DNA of 64,000 nucleotides from Cyclaneusma minus (lineage: Eukaryota; Ascomycota; Leotiomycetes; Marthamycetales; Marthamycetaceae). Positions 1 to 12,573 of this stretch are shown piece by piece. Made by a program: the position numbers and the translations under genes. Location of the stretch: positions 558,001 to 622,000 of the forward strand of contig JAKZHN010000013.1 in the NCBI GenBank assembly GCA_037179335.1, in the 5' to 3' direction. How positions within the stretch are numbered: position 1 is the first letter of the stretch; each line of letters starts with the position of its first letter. The notes beneath the pieces were generated by a model, which searched no databases, was not told the origin of the DNA, and saw nothing but the letters and a program-made list of their open reading frames with translations.

Positions 1-1247
1 TGGAGACCGGGGAATAGGGCATTCAAATTGACCTTGTTCGGTGGTTCACACACATAAAATTGCTTCTGCTTGCAAATGTCGTGCGTGGTGACGTGGAATG
101 AAATGATTGCTTGAATATTGATTGCTGAACTTGAACTCAGAGAATATCGATAGAATACAGGTTTGCTACGAAACAGGACTATTGTAATATGCTTTGAAAG
201 AGTAAGATTCTGGACAGACGGACTTCTTCTTGCCTTTGACCCTGGAACCACAAAACGACTTCTTTTGGGCCCTGGAAACACAGACCTCTTCCAAGCGGGA
301 CGGGAGTAGGGAAGTCTCCCAGCTCCAGCTGAGAGATATGAAGCTTGCAAAACTTCATTTGTCCAACTAAGGCAATTGTGTACCTCAGTACCTGGACATA
401 TACCTAGCCCAATCCTCACTACTCTTCCAGCCAGGCATCAATCTTCGGCTGGTCAAACTCAGCCTTACGGGGTGGTGGGTGATCTGATGCATCTCGCGGC
501 CATCACCGTGCCGTGGTCAGCATTCAAGCGGCGAAAGCATGGCCGTTTGTGGCAGGTGTCAGTGGCGAACGAAAGCTTGGCGGCCCGAGGGCGAATTTAG
601 TGTCTTCAACTCCTGCAGGTTCTTATCAGGAATTCGGCTTCCAGAAGGATTTTGAGGCCTTTGATTGGCGAATTTGAGGGCTGCCCAAATGCTCGGATTC
701 TGGCTCCCTTGTCGGCCTCTTACGTGTACATGTACTAATATAATGCAGATCAAATCGACATCTTCAAATTCAATTCATTATTTGTTCCCCTGTCAGACTC
801 AGCAAGGGTCTCCGATTATCTTATCGCCCAATCGCCGCCACAGACTTTTCTGTCCTCGCCGCCTCGAGGATGCCAGGATCAGACAACCCTTTTGCTAAGC
901 CCGTGAGCCCACAGCCCTAAAAGATGCATGTGCCTTCACGAGCCTCTGGTACCCCGGTAGGTGCCTCTTTTCCCTCTTTCAGCTTCTCCTGTTGGTTCTG
1001 AGGCCTGTCAATTTCATCCAAGATCGCTCTCAGCTCGGCCAACACCGACGGCGACCAGCCGTGGGCACACGACCAGGAAGTCCTCCCGGAGCCCATTATC
1101 ACTTATCAAGAGTAATTTCTTCGAGAGGGCCCCGCTCTCTTTTGTTTCTTCCTCCACCATCTCTTCCTGACCGACGCGTCTGTTCATCTGTCTGGCTACG
1201 CGCTGCCATACCGGCCGAGTGCTCAATTGCCCGAGACGCAGGGCATC
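1..1247. other. Upstream non-coding region of the permease gene
   Basis: I see no convincing gene here; the short open frames lack recognisable motifs and overlap on both strands. The last ~110 bases before the permease ATG include a pyrimidine-rich stretch (about 1136-1170) of the kind common in fungal 5' leaders. Confidence 0.5.
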
Positions 1248-2854
1248 ATGTCTTCCGAAGACATTGAAAAGAAGGACTTGAGTGCCACCTTTGTGGCAGA
1301 GGACTCATCCTCCGGCAATGACTTCGCTTCGGCCGAGAAGCATGGCATCCTGGGAAAGCTGCGATACTACGAGAGCCTCCTGGACAAAAAGTTGGGAGTT
1401 GAGGCCGAGGGTCCAGCACGCATGCTCCCAGAGGAGCGCGATCCAGCCTACAACAAATGGCAGAACCAAGCCATCATGGCCCTGATGTGGGCCTCGGGAA
1501 CCATGAACCTGAGCTGCTTCACGTCAGGCATCTTGGGCTGGGAATTGGGCTTGGACTTGAAGCAGACTATCCTGATTTCCATCTTTGGGACTCTGATAGG
1601 GGCCGCCGTCACGGTATGCTCGTTCATATTGACACCAGTTTGGGCATATTGTTATCCCAAAAGCTAATGCGGACGTGCCAGGGCTGGTGTGCTACCTTGG
1701 GTCCGAGTACTGGTCTGCGACAAGTCTCTATCTCTCGATACAGTTTTGGATGGTGGCCCTCGAAGATCATCGCCGCCCTGAATGTCATTGAACAGCTGGG
1801 ATGGAGTTCGGTGGGAAGTATCACGGGAGGACTGGCTCTGACGGCCGTCTCGGATGGCCGCGTGAGCTTGGTGCTGGGCGTCGTGATTGTCGCCGTCTGC
1901 GGTGTGGTGTTCTCTTTTGTCGGCCTGCGCGCCGTCCTGACATACGACAAGTACGCGTGGGCAGTGTTCTTCGTCATCTTCATGGTCATGTACGGCGAAG
2001 CAGGACCGAAAGCCGATATCCATACCAAGTCTGAGCTCTCGGGAGCGCCTTTGGCAGGCACAGTCCTGTCTCTCCTCGCCGTCTTCTACGGATCTTCGGC
2101 ATCCTGGAGTTCCATCGTCTCGGATTACTACTGCCAGTACGACGTCAATACCTCCAAGACGAAAGTCTTCTTTCTCACCACTATGGGAATCGCTATACCC
2201 ACCTGCATAGGCCTGATCATGGGCGCCTGCGCAGCCTCCACCATGGGAATCAACCAAGAATGGGCCGACTCCTACGACGAAGGAGTAGGCTATCTCGTCC
2301 AAACGATGCTCTACCCTCTAGGCTTCGCCAAATTCATCCTAGTCATTCTCGTGCTCTCTGGAATCGGCATGAACACAATCGCCATCTACTCCGCCGCCCT
2401 CTCAATCCAGCAATTCGCCCGTCCACTTTCCGTCGTACCGCGCTTCATCTGGACACTGATTGTCTTCGCCTGCATCCTCGTGCTCGGCATAGCAGGCCGC
2501 AACTCTCTCCTCACAGTCCTGCAAAACTTTTTATCGCTGCTGGGCTACTGGAACACGAGTTTCTTTGTCATCTTGTTTGTAGAGCATTACTATTTCCGCA
2601 AAGGCAATGTGCTGAACTATGATCTGGAGGCTTGGAATACGCCGAGCAAGATGCCGCTTGGGATTGCGGGGTTGAGTGCTTTTGTCATGGGGATTGTGGG
2701 GTGTGTTTTGGGCATGGATGAGACGTGGTATGTGGGTGTTGTGGCGGAGAAGATTGGAGGAGGTGGGGATGTGGGGAATCAGTTGGCGTTTGTGTTTACG
2801 CTGGTTACTTATGTTCCGGTGAGGATGTTGGAGTTGAAATATGTTGGTCGTTGA
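1248..2854 (+). CDS. NCS1-family purine/cytosine permease (FCY2-like)
   Basis: Two exons, 1248..1613 and 1682..2854, joined over a 68-bp phase-0 intron, give about 512 residues. This is a plasma-membrane nucleobase:cation symporter of the NCS1 family, of the fungal purine-cytosine permease (FCY2/FcyB) type. Seen directly: a charged cytosolic N-terminus with the PAYNKWQNQA block, a series of about 12 hydrophobic segments, and the family signature SISRYSFGWWPSKIIAALN just after the splice junction. The splice restores the continuous string AAVT-GWCATLGPSTGLRQ. The ATG at 1248 was chosen because the frame upstream has only a TTG. Length matches the family (about 500 residues). Which nucleobase it carries cannot be read from the sequence; an allantoin/uracil-type NCS1 carrier is less likely given the fungal FCY-like N-terminus. 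Confidence 0.9.
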
Positions 2855-3479
2855 TGGGAAAAGATAGAAAAGCTTTGCTTGGATACCATATACACGATAA
2901 GGAGCGATAATATAGAGGAATGGAAATATAATACGAACAGTTGATGATCTGCTCGAAGCTGCTTAGCCGCTTACCTCGTTCTCAATAGATCTTGTTCCCC
3001 TCGAAGTATACTGGACAGGCATGTTTGTAGGAGACTCTATTCGATAATCGTTGATATTAGCTGACGGTCAGGTATACAGGATGTACAATGGAATTCGTGA
3101 AGTCGTATTCGTGTTCGCCTTTGACCTTTGACAAAGGGTGGCGATCAACCAGTTATTAGAGTACGGTCAATGTATTTATTTGAACAGCAAATAAACACTG
3201 ATCCGACCAAGAACGAACCGAGTAACTTATCACAAACCGTCCGGATAAGTGAGACTATTGTCCGGGTTCTGATATCATCCTTTTGATTTATTTGAAGCAA
3301 TTTCCTCTTTCAGGAAAGTGCTCCCGTGACTACGCGACGGCGTGCAAGCGCGTTTTTCCAGTCGACTCTTCGACCACATCAACAACACCCCCTGCTCAAG
3401 TCACCCATTCCTCCCAACCACGAACATTTCAAACGAATCGAACGAACATGCTCATTAAAATGTCTGCTGCCGAATAGAG
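2855..3479. other. Intergenic: permease 3' end and PSO2 promoter
   Basis: No gene seen. AT-rich segments around 2880-2940 and an AATAAA-like motif near 3190 could serve 3'-end formation of the permease transcript. The last ~150 bases form the leader of the downstream repair gene. Confidence 0.4.
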
Positions 3480-6441
3480 ATGTTCCGCAAACCGCGAGAG
3501 AATGCATCAGCACCAGCATCCACCGCTCAATCGCAGATAAAGCCATCAACCGGCCGCGCTCCAACGCCACCCGGAGAAAGACGCTCAAGCACAGTAAATC
3601 CGCAACCCAGGCCCGAGATCCAGCAGAAATTAGCCATGCCTGCAAAAGGTGCGCCAGCTTCGGCGAAAAAGAAAGTCGCGCCGCTTTCGCCAAGGGCGAC
3701 GTCGAGGGGCAATGTGACGAAGACGCCGACGCTGGGACGACAGGGCTCGAAGATTGTGCCGAAGGGGAGGAGCAAGGGGAACACCAAGATTACGAGCTTC
3801 TTTAAGAAGGCGGAGGCGCCAAAGACGGAGGATGATGATGCGCTGTTCTTGGGGGGCGGAGGAGGAAGCGCTGTGGCAGATGATGCGGCGGATGAGAGTG
3901 ATATCGACTCGCTATTCGGCGATGTGTTGCCCGAGAAGATTGACGAGGGAGAGGAAGAACGGTACAATGAGCCTGGAGGCCCGGTCAAGAGAAGGAAACT
4001 TTCGCCTGAGCCCGCGGACGGAGCTTGTGAGGGTGCAATTGGGGAAACCAGCGCTGCCGGGCCTGCGCCTGTGAGAAGTGAGAAAGGAGAATGCAGCCCG
4101 CCGCCACCAGCGCCTGTACCAGCAACCAACGGAGTGCAGAAGAAGCGTGTCATGAGCGGACCCTTCATGGAGGACTCGGACTCGGATGACGAAGAGTTTC
4201 GGCAGGCCTTGAAGGCTAGTGAGCTATCTCGGAAGAACCACGCTTTACAAGGTGCTGCTGTGGCTGCGGAGCGGCGGGAGGTCTGGGATGAAGTGCATGA
4301 GAAACCGGGCGGTTTAAATCAAGTGGTTAACACAGCACCCGTGGACCAACAGAACATCAAGGAGAACAGACCAGTCATCCCTAGCATTTATTCAGTCCAA
4401 AACCTCAATAAATCCGAAAGCCAGGATGTCAACTACTCGAAAGCCCCAGTGCCTGCTCTGAAGAAGGAGGAGACTAGCTATGGTGACCTTGATTTCGAAG
4501 ACCTGGAAGAATTTCCAGACGATGATGAATTTCAGGATGGCGAGGAGTTTGTCGAACGGAAATGGATGGAAGAGCAAGCACTCCTTGAAGCTGCTGAGAC
4601 CCCACTCGAAGACCAAGATGAAATTGATGAGCACATGGGTCAAGCAACTCCTTCCTGTCCTATCTGCGAATCCAGCCTGGAGAGCCTCTCTGCTGACGAC
4701 GCAACTCGCCATGTCAACGCCTGCTTAGACGGCAATCCTATACCCATTCCTAGCCCTGTGAAGAAGGAGATGAAGATGGAACGACCAGATACCACAGCCT
4801 CGAAACTGATGCCTACCAACGCAAGCAGTCGGTTCTCTCGTGCCGCAATTGCTCGTCCTGGCCAAGCCAATCCCTTCAGCCTTGACGATCCAGACAAAGC
4901 CCCTTCCTCCGCTTTCAACAAGCTCATGTCTTCAAAGGTCGAAGATGCAGCCTGGGCATCTGCCGCCGCTGCCGAAAACGCTTCACGCGGCAAGCCTGCG
5001 TATAAACGCACTTGTCCCTTCTACAAGATTATGCCAGGCCTCTATATCTGTGTCGACGCGTTTCGTTACGGCGCCGTGAAAGGCTGCAAGGCATATTTTC
5101 TGAGTCATTTCCACAGCGATCACTATATTGGTTTGACCGGCAAATGGTGCCATGGGCCGATATATTGCAGCAAGGTCACTGCAAATCTTGTGCGACAGCA
5201 GCTGAAGGTCGATGCCCTGTGGGTAAAACCACTGGAGTTCGAGGAAAGAGTCGAAGTTCCTGGCACACAGGGGGTGAGCGTCACGATGATTCCGGCCAAT
5301 CACTGTCCAGGAAGTTCATTGTTCTTGTTCGAGAAAATCGTCGGCAAAGGACAAAACCCAAAGGTACAGCGTATTCTTCATTGTGGAGATTTCAGAGCCT
5401 GTCCAGCACATATCGCCCACCCCCTGCTTATGCCAAACATCGTCGATTCGATAACTGGCATAACCAAACAGCAAAAGATCGACGTCTGCTACCTGGACAC
5501 GACATACTTAAACCCGAAATATGCCTTCCCTCCTCAAGAAGACGTCGTACAGGCTTGTGCCGACATGTGCGTAAGCCTCTCGAAAGACCGCGCTGACGAA
5601 AGTGACAACTGGGAGCAGGCCAAGCGTGAAAGAGCTGGTAAAGGCATGACCAAGTTCGTCGAGCAAGCGAAACTCAAATCCGAGGACAACAGCCTTGCCA
5701 TGTCCCTTTCCTCCAAAGACGACAAGTCTCGAGGCCGCCTTTTGGTCGTCTGCGGCACTTACAGCATTGGCAAAGAGCGCATCTGTATGGGCATTGCTCG
5801 CGCCCTGGATTGCAAGATCTATGCTCCGCCAGCCAAGATGCGTATTATCAAAGCACTCGAAGACCCCGAACTGATGTCAAGAATGACGGATGATCCGCGA
5901 ACAGCACAGATTCATATGCAGATGATTATGGAGATCCGGGCCGAGACTCTGCAGGACTACTTGAATGGCTTCAAACCCCATTTCGACCGGGTTGTGGGAT
6001 TTCGCCCAAGCGGCTGGAATTACAAGCCGCCGGGTTCTCGGTAAGATGTGCTCTGCCCTTTCGGATATATTTGTTAAGATATAGCTGATGCTAATTCTAT
6101 GAAACAGATTCACGGAGTCTCCTCAGGTTCAAACTGTCCTGCAGTCTCCGACTTGGCGCTCGCATTATAGTCTGCAGGATCTGACGCCTCAGCGTGGAAG
6201 CACACGGGAAGCATCTTGTTTTGGCGTGCCGTATAGTGAGCATAGTAGCTTCAGGGAGCTGACGATGTTTGTGTGCGCCCTGAGGATCGAGAAGGTGGTG
6301 CCGACGGTCAATGTTGGCAGTGCGCCGGGAAGAGCTAAGATGAAGAGCTGGATCGATAGATGGATGGCGGAACGGAATAAATCGAAAGATGGAGTTGTCA
6401 AGATTGGAGTGGGAAAGGAGGGGGTGCAGGTGGAGTGGTGA
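3480..6441 (+). CDS. PSO2: DNA interstrand crosslink repair nuclease PSO2/SNM1
   Basis: Exons 3480..6040 and 6108..6441 (67-bp intron) encode about 964 residues. SNM1 family enzymes are metallo-beta-lactamase/beta-CASP 5'-exonucleases that trim DNA at interstrand crosslinks in the nucleus. Seen: a disordered acidic N-terminal half; a PIP-box-like stretch TKITSFFKKA (I104, F107, F108); a CCHC zinc finger of UBZ4 type (C393, C396, H411, C415); the metal-binding motif SHFHSDHY (H543, H545, D547, H548); a further ligand in ANHCPG (H608); HCGDFR (D637); and the beta-CASP region continuing into exon 2 (PYSEHSSFREL). Splicing restores GSRFTESPQ. The protein is longer than yeast Pso2 (661 aa), mainly because of its disordered N-terminus. 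Confidence is high for the family; the PIP-box role is inferred. Confidence 0.95.
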
Positions 6442-7291
6442 GATACGGCTTTATTCCGAGTGGTGAGAATGGCATATCTATTCCCGGAATCAACGGCTTT
6501 TATACCGCTGACGGCGTATTCCCGCGTGGCCAAGTCTTTCAATGGAGAACCCCGGATCGGTTATTTACTTTTAGCCTTTTACCGTTTGCCAAGCTTGGTA
6601 CGTCAATTTGACTCTGGACTAAAGTATGAGTCCTTGAAGATTTGGAATTTCCACGCGGACAAGGAACCCAAACTCACATGCAAGTCTTGAAACCATCATG
6701 GACCACAGATAACGGTCCAGACATGCTTTGGCTATTTAGTGCCACACGACGTGCTCTGAGATCGTCGTGACTTGACCTGATATACGAAACTAACATGCAA
6801 AGGGCGTCGTTGCCACCTGATTTCGGGTCGTTTTATTCGCTTCTCCTTTGCCGCCAAGAACGATATATCCCCAATATGGCAAATATATTCTGTTTGTGGA
6901 ACATGATATGCATGACATAGATGGTCTTGGACCCTGCCGGCATCCTATTTGTTACAAGTGCCTAGGTTTAGAATACGAGAGCGGGGAACCGGCAAACTCT
7001 ATCGACCTCCAGTCGCATGATCAGAGGAACGGCGGACGCGTCTTCGGTATATCCAAGTGGCATTTCTGGCATATAACAACAAAGGACCGGAGCGATATGG
7101 ATTCTTGGAACCGGGGAACGTGTTTTGTCAATCCTAACCACTGGCCTTCGGAACTCGGATGGCTAGATGATCAATTTGCCCCCGCTTGCTTGGGAGCCGA
7201 TCTTCCTATGGCCCACACACTGCTTCACTTCGAAGGGTCTTCCTCCTCGAACTATCCCTTTCATTCGCCGGCTTCTTCAATCTTCATCACG
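6442..7291. other. Intergenic between PSO2 and the reductase gene
   Basis: The stretch is open in the frame of the next gene from about 6848, but only from a TTG and without recognisable sequence, so it is read as 5' leader/promoter. No other gene is seen. Confidence 0.4.
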
Positions 7292-10200
7292 ATGGGCAGC
7301 ATCCATACTCCAAATGGTGGGAAGAAGGGTCCTTGGTGGAAGAACCTGCTCTTGCCTGATATCCTCGATCACTTGGCTTCCCACGAGCCCGACTCGCTCT
7401 ATGCCGAGTATCCAATCTCGACGGTGACTTACGCGGAAGGATACCGGAAGATCACCTACGGGGATTTTGCAAATGTCGTCAATGGAATTGCTTGGTGGCT
7501 TCAAGATACCATTGGGCCCGGGAAAGACAATGAGGTCTTGGCTTACATTGGACCCAATGACTTGCGTTATCCAGCTCTCGTGCTTGGTGCTATCAAGGCT
7601 GGCTATGTTGTAAGTTGCTCTATCACATGATCATATCTAAAAATCAAATACTCACAAGACTTAGTTATTCGTTACATCACCACGCAATAGCGTCGACGCC
7701 CAATTGGCGCTACTCAAGAACTTGAAATGCAGGACTATGCTATCACCGAATCCTCGACCGGCACCAACGGCAGCAATCCGCGCTGCCGATAAGGAGCTCC
7801 GTGTTTTGGAGACTCCTAGTGTTGAGGAACTGCTTGGCAAGCAGCACAGGCATTATTACTTTTCAAAAGCTTTTGAGGAAATGCAAGCACAGCCTATGCT
7901 CGTGGTGTAAGATGGTCGTTCTTTGCTTCTTCTGGTTCAGTGGCTGACGATCAAAAGGCATACTTCTGGATCTACTGGTTTCCCAAAGGCTCTCATCTGG
8001 CCTCATGGGTTTGCAGCGACGAATTCGAATATGGCATCGCTGAGTGCTCCTGCAGGATACGAAACCCTGGGGAAGCTCTTCCAAGGACGGCGCCTCTTTA
8101 TCACGTTTCCTCCTTTTCATGTAAGTTACCATGCCAAAGAAGCTCGCTTTTCGACTTTATCGAAGAAGGTTTAGTGTACTGAATTGGCTCTAGGGTGCTT
8201 ATCTTGCCGGTCACTTGTTCGATGCCCTTATTCACGGTACAGTCATGATCGCTCCTACCTCAGGGGCTATTCCCACAGCAGATGGTCTTGTTGAGGCATT
8301 GAAGCAAACTCCAGCGGAGTAAGCCAATTCCGATTCCAGCGGCCACTACCCCTAAAAGCAAATTGAAAACTGACACGTGACAGCGTCGCCATGCTTGCAC
8401 CCTCTATCGTTCGAGACCTAGCTCAAGACCCGGCGCTTTTAGACTTTGTCTCTAAGAATCTCTCAATGGCATTTTACTGCGGCGGTGACCTTCCCAAAGC
8501 GATTGGCGACACGGTAGCTTCCAAAATCAAACTCAAAAACCAATTTGGCTTCTCGGAGTTCGGCATGACAGCACAGCTCTTGCGACAAGATGACGACGAC
8601 TGGCGGGATTGGAAATATATCCATTTCCATCCTGCCATAGGTGCAGAATTTCAGCACGTGATCAATGATACCTATGAACTGCATATTGTCCGAGGCCCCG
8701 GGTTTGAGGCATACCAACCTACGTTCGCATTGTTTCCAGACAAACAGGATTATGCTACTCGGGATCTGTGGGTTCGTCATCCGTCAAAGCCAGACCTTTG
8801 GTCGTGGCATGCTAGAGCGGATGATATCATTGTCTTTCTCAATGGAGAGAAGACGAACCCGATTTCCATGGAGCAGCATATCGTGGCCAGCAACCCTGAA
8901 GTGAAGGCTGCTCTGGTCGTGGGTGCTCAGCGCTTCCAAGCCTCTCTCCTGATAGAGCTTGAGCGTGAAGATAATGACAAAACCGAGCTTTCAGCCCAAG
9001 AACGAGCTGCATTTATTGAGAAGATATGGCCAAGTATTGAAGAGGCAAATCGAGTCTGTCCGGCACACGCTCGAGTAGCGAAGTCACACGTCATGTTTAC
9101 TACGCCAGGGAAACCGATCATGATCGCCGGGAAGGGGACGGTCCAGCGAGCGGGAACTTTGGAATTGTATGCAGCCGAGATTGAGAAGCTTTATGAGGAC
9201 GCCGACGCGATCTCTCCTGACATGAACGGAGCGAAACACAACGTCAAGTTGGACGATGTGAAAGCTGTATCGTCGTTCATCAAGGAGAGAATTTCTTCCA
9301 TTGCCAACTGGCAAGACCTGGGCGATACGGACGACTTTTTTGCACGTGGCATGGACTCGCTACAGGCTCTGATGCTGGTACGAAACTTGAAACAAGGCCT
9401 TGCTATGCCCCTGATAGCGCCGGAGACGATTTACACCAATCCGTCAGTCGAGGCTCTTACAAGCGCCGTTATCAAGCTTTCAATACCGCACCAGTCCGCT
9501 CAAGCAACAGATGACCACAACCGCATTCAAGTACGCAATGAGATGCTAAAGGAGTATGAGAAGATGATCGATCAAATTCCCAAAGCTTCTCCATTTACAG
9601 GGCAGACATCATCTCGCCGAACCGTCATTCTGACTGGTTCAACTGGCGCTCTCGGATCATACATCCTCAACAGCCTGGTAGACGACCCCTCAGTCACTCA
9701 AATATACTGCCTCAACCGAGCAGAAGACGGAGCAAAGCTGCAAGCCCAGCGAAACCGATCTCGCGGCCTATCTCCAAGTCTAGAAAAAGTCAGCTTCCTC
9801 CAATGCAACCTCGCCGAAAACTTCTTAGGCCTCTCACATCCAAAGTACAAAGAGCTTCTGCAATCAGCCACCCATATTATCCACAACGCCTGGCCAGTGA
9901 ATTTCAATATGGCACTCCCTTCCTTCGCACCACAGCTCCAAGGCCTCGTCAATCTCATCTTCTTCACAGCTTTCTCTCCACGTTCTCCACACCTATTCTT
10001 CATATCTTCTATCAGCTCAACCATGTCGTACCAAACATCCTCGCATCTCTTACCCGAGTCAATTATCCGCGCCGACTCCGCTCCCGGTCCCGTTGGCTAC
10101 GCAGAGAGCAAATACATCTCTGAGCTACTTCTGCACCACGCAGTACAGAAAACCGGCATCCGTGCCGCTTTCGCGCGCGTAAGCCAGATTGCCGGCGCTG

Positions 10201-10802
10201 CTAACTATGCCGGCATATGGAACAAAGCAGAATGGTTCCCCTCGCTAGTCATCAGCTCGCTACACGTAGGTGCGATTCCAGATTCGCTAGGCGCCAGTAT
10301 GAGGCTTATTGACTGGGTGCCTATCGACCTGCTCGCCTCGATCCTAACAGAACTCGCACTTGGCAACCCATCAGGAACCAAGCAGATAACTGGCAAGGTC
10401 TGCGATTCACAGCAGAGCAACAGCCTAGGAGTTTTCCACCCGCACAATCCTCACGCTGTGACCTGGGACGACGTGAGGCCAGTGGTAGTCGAGGAGCTGC
10501 GTCTTCTGACCAAGAAGAAAATCGAGACTGTGACGATGGCGTCCTGGATTGCGCGCGTGACGAAGGATGTGGAGTCGGCGGCTGGCGGCGAAGCGGCGGC
10601 GCTGGAGGAGGAGAAGCTGGAGGCTATTCTGAGAGTGAACCCAGCTGTGAAGCTGTTAGATTTCTATGAGAGTCTTGGGAGCGGACATCAAGCGAATCGG
10701 TTTGAGACGAAGGTGACGGAGGAGAGAAGCGAGAAACTGAGGGCTCTGAATAGTATCCAGAAATCGTGGGTTCAAAAATGGGTGAGGGAGTGGTTACAGT
10801 GA
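7292..10802 (+). CDS. NRPS-like adenylation-thiolation-reductase enzyme (A-T-R)
   Basis: Five exons (7292..7609, 7665..7906, 7958..8120, 8194..8318, 8384..10802; introns of 51-73 bp) give about 1088 residues. Enzymes of this architecture activate a carboxylic acid as the adenylate, load it on a carrier-protein thiol and release it reductively with NADPH as an aldehyde or alcohol. Seen: adenylation core HTSGSTGFPK (residues 188-197, created only by splicing); later A-domain blocks around FGFSEFGMT; a phosphopantetheine site GMDSLQ (Ser608); a Rossmann motif TGSTGALGSY near residue 700; and a YxxxK pair (Y855, K859). The order matches LYS2-type aminoadipate reductase, but the protein is ~300 residues shorter and lacks LYS2's N-terminal extension, so it is a stand-alone carboxylate reductase with unknown substrate. 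No other biosynthetic cluster gene is adjacent. The Met at 7292 fits the usual MGSI-type start. Confidence 0.9.
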
Positions 10803-11627
10803 GGGGAGGGGAGGGGATGATGTTTGGTTCTCGTACAGATCAATCTTGGACGGAGTAGGGGCTCAGACTGCAGGATATCAGCGCAGAGGTATTAGTCACG
10901 ATAGTCAGAGAGCGAATGAATGAAGCTATGTTTTGCAGGACTTCTTCTTCTCAAATAACAAACAAGCCGAAAGTTGCCTCATCAGCCTCGATGTCCAAAG
11001 GGTTTTCGTCAACTAATCAACAGCCTCGATGACTCGGTTGGTATGCACACTGTGTTGAATAGTGTATCGCGCACAATCCTGTGAAGGCCCTCTCAGTCTC
11101 CATATAGCTGCTTGGTAACCGGAGGAGAGTTCATCCTCTCCTGTTCAACACACATACCACAATTTGTTTGTGCTTTTTTTCCTTGAATTTTTTTTTTCGG
11201 TATGACTGAGTTCTGTTGCCTTTGCGATGCTCGGGAATGTGTTTTCAAAGTGCTAGAAATTTATTTGGGAGAGGTAAGGGGGGTGAAAGGTGGGGGGAGC
11301 GCGATGATGTGGGCGCGTGACAAGCACGTGCGGGGGGGCGAGCGGTTATCCGTGCAGGCTGGCGGCCAGCGCGCCAAGCGGACTATGTGGTATTTGGACT
11401 TGCCATATATTTTGGCATTCTCACGTAGCATTGAAGAACACAGCAGAGAGACAGAATTGACAATTTGAGCTTCCAAAACAAACAGCCTCCCGCAACCCTT
11501 GCGCCGACCAATCCCACTAGCCGTGCAGCGCGTAACAGCAATATCAAAACAGCAGCCGAAAGAATATGAAACAAAGTGATCATAAACCCCTAGGTCCCGC
11601 CCGACCTCACCCCTCTCTCCCACTCCA
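10803..11627. other. Intergenic, convergent 3' ends
   Basis: The space between the stop codons of the reductase (+) and the secreted protein (-). It holds poly-T and G-rich runs (about 11166-11192 and 11279-11340) but no gene that I can support. Confidence 0.4.
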
Positions 11628-11987
11628 CTAAGTGCAGCTGAAAGCCTGCGAATGCACCCAAGTATTGCCCCAAGCAGCCCACTTGTGGTTGTAGTGCTCG
11701 TAGTGTTTGCCGTAGAAAATGTGGTAGTTGTACCAATCGGCGATGATCACATTTGGCAACTGCGAGTCGATGCAGATACCGTGCAGGTTTCCGTAAGGGG
11801 TTGTGCAGAAATGGCCAGGCATTTGCCCGCTGATCTTGTTGCAGTTGTTGTCGTAGATCTGGTAGTAGCGGTGACCGTTGTCTTGGACATAGGCGATGGT
11901 GCATTTGCCGGCCTCCTCCTTGTTGCAGAAGTAGTCGGCTTGGGCGAGGCCGGCGAGGGCGAAGAGAGCGGATGAGATTTTGACCAT
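11628..11987 (-). CDS. Small secreted cysteine-rich protein, effector-like
   Basis: A single exon of 119 codons. The N-terminus MVKISSALFALAGLAQA is a clear secretion signal with a likely cut before DYF. The mature ~102 residues contain six cysteines and many Tyr, His and Trp residues, a pattern common in fungal extracellular small proteins that rely on disulfides. An in-frame upstream ATG at 12086 would add 33 residues and bury the signal peptide, so the ATG at 11987 is preferred. A TATA-like stretch lies near 12170, about 180 bases upstream. I do not recognise the family and assign no activity. An effector role is inference from size, secretion and cysteine content only; a cell-wall or antimicrobial-type protein is equally possible. 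Confidence 0.75.
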   Translation of the reverse strand: MVKISSALFALAGLAQADYFCNKEEAGKCTIAYVQDNGHRYYQIYDNNCNKISGQMPGHFCTTPYGNLHGICIDSQLPNVIIADWYNYHIFYGKHYEHYNHKWAAWGNTWVHSQAFSCT

Positions 11988-12573
11988 CTTGATGGATGGG
12001 GAAAGACTTGGGGGGAATGTTTGGAATGAAATTTCTTGGAGACGCGGACTTTGTCGTTTCGAAGAGAACGAATTGTAGTTGGTCATACAATAGAAAAATG
12101 TGAAGAGGTTTCTGAAATAGGTGTAGAACCCGTAGGTGATTGAGGACAGATCTGTCCCTTGGCTCAGACTATATACATTTTACCATCTGGTGCTAACAGT
12201 CGAGAAGTAGTTTCTTTCTCAGATCATTGCGGGCTCCATGATTGGGCGGTTTTCAAGGGAGGTTCTTCTCAATAAACACTATTCGGGTGCTCAATAGAGA
12301 TGTTCACAAAAGAACTCGAAATCCGGGGAACGGAGACAAAGAAACGGTGCGGGGGCTCACAGCTAAGAATAAGAACATATCTCGAAAAACAATAGCATGA
12401 ATTAACAGCAGCTAGTAAGAAGTTTTGCGTGTGATTGGTACTAGGTAGTAGGCCGAAACGTTCGAGAGGAGGTGGTTGAAAAGGCTACCCAGACGGTCAA
12501 CGGCTACTCAAACCGGAAAACCAACGATCCGGTCTTTGATTGTGCCATACTCTAGGATGAATTTATCGGGATT
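11988..12573. other. Promoter region of the secreted protein and 3' flank of the NIF3-like gene
   Basis: No gene seen. On the minus strand a TATATA-like sequence occurs near 12170, followed by a short leader that contains the upstream in-frame ATG at 12086. Confidence 0.4.

Noticed and set aside
3527..4168. 213-codon frame antisense to PSO2
   Set aside because: It lies opposite the disordered, GC-rich part of a clearly coding gene and has only low-complexity Ser/Pro/Gly content.
12084..12086. Upstream in-frame ATG for the small secreted protein
   Set aside because: It would place the signal peptide 33 residues inside the protein.
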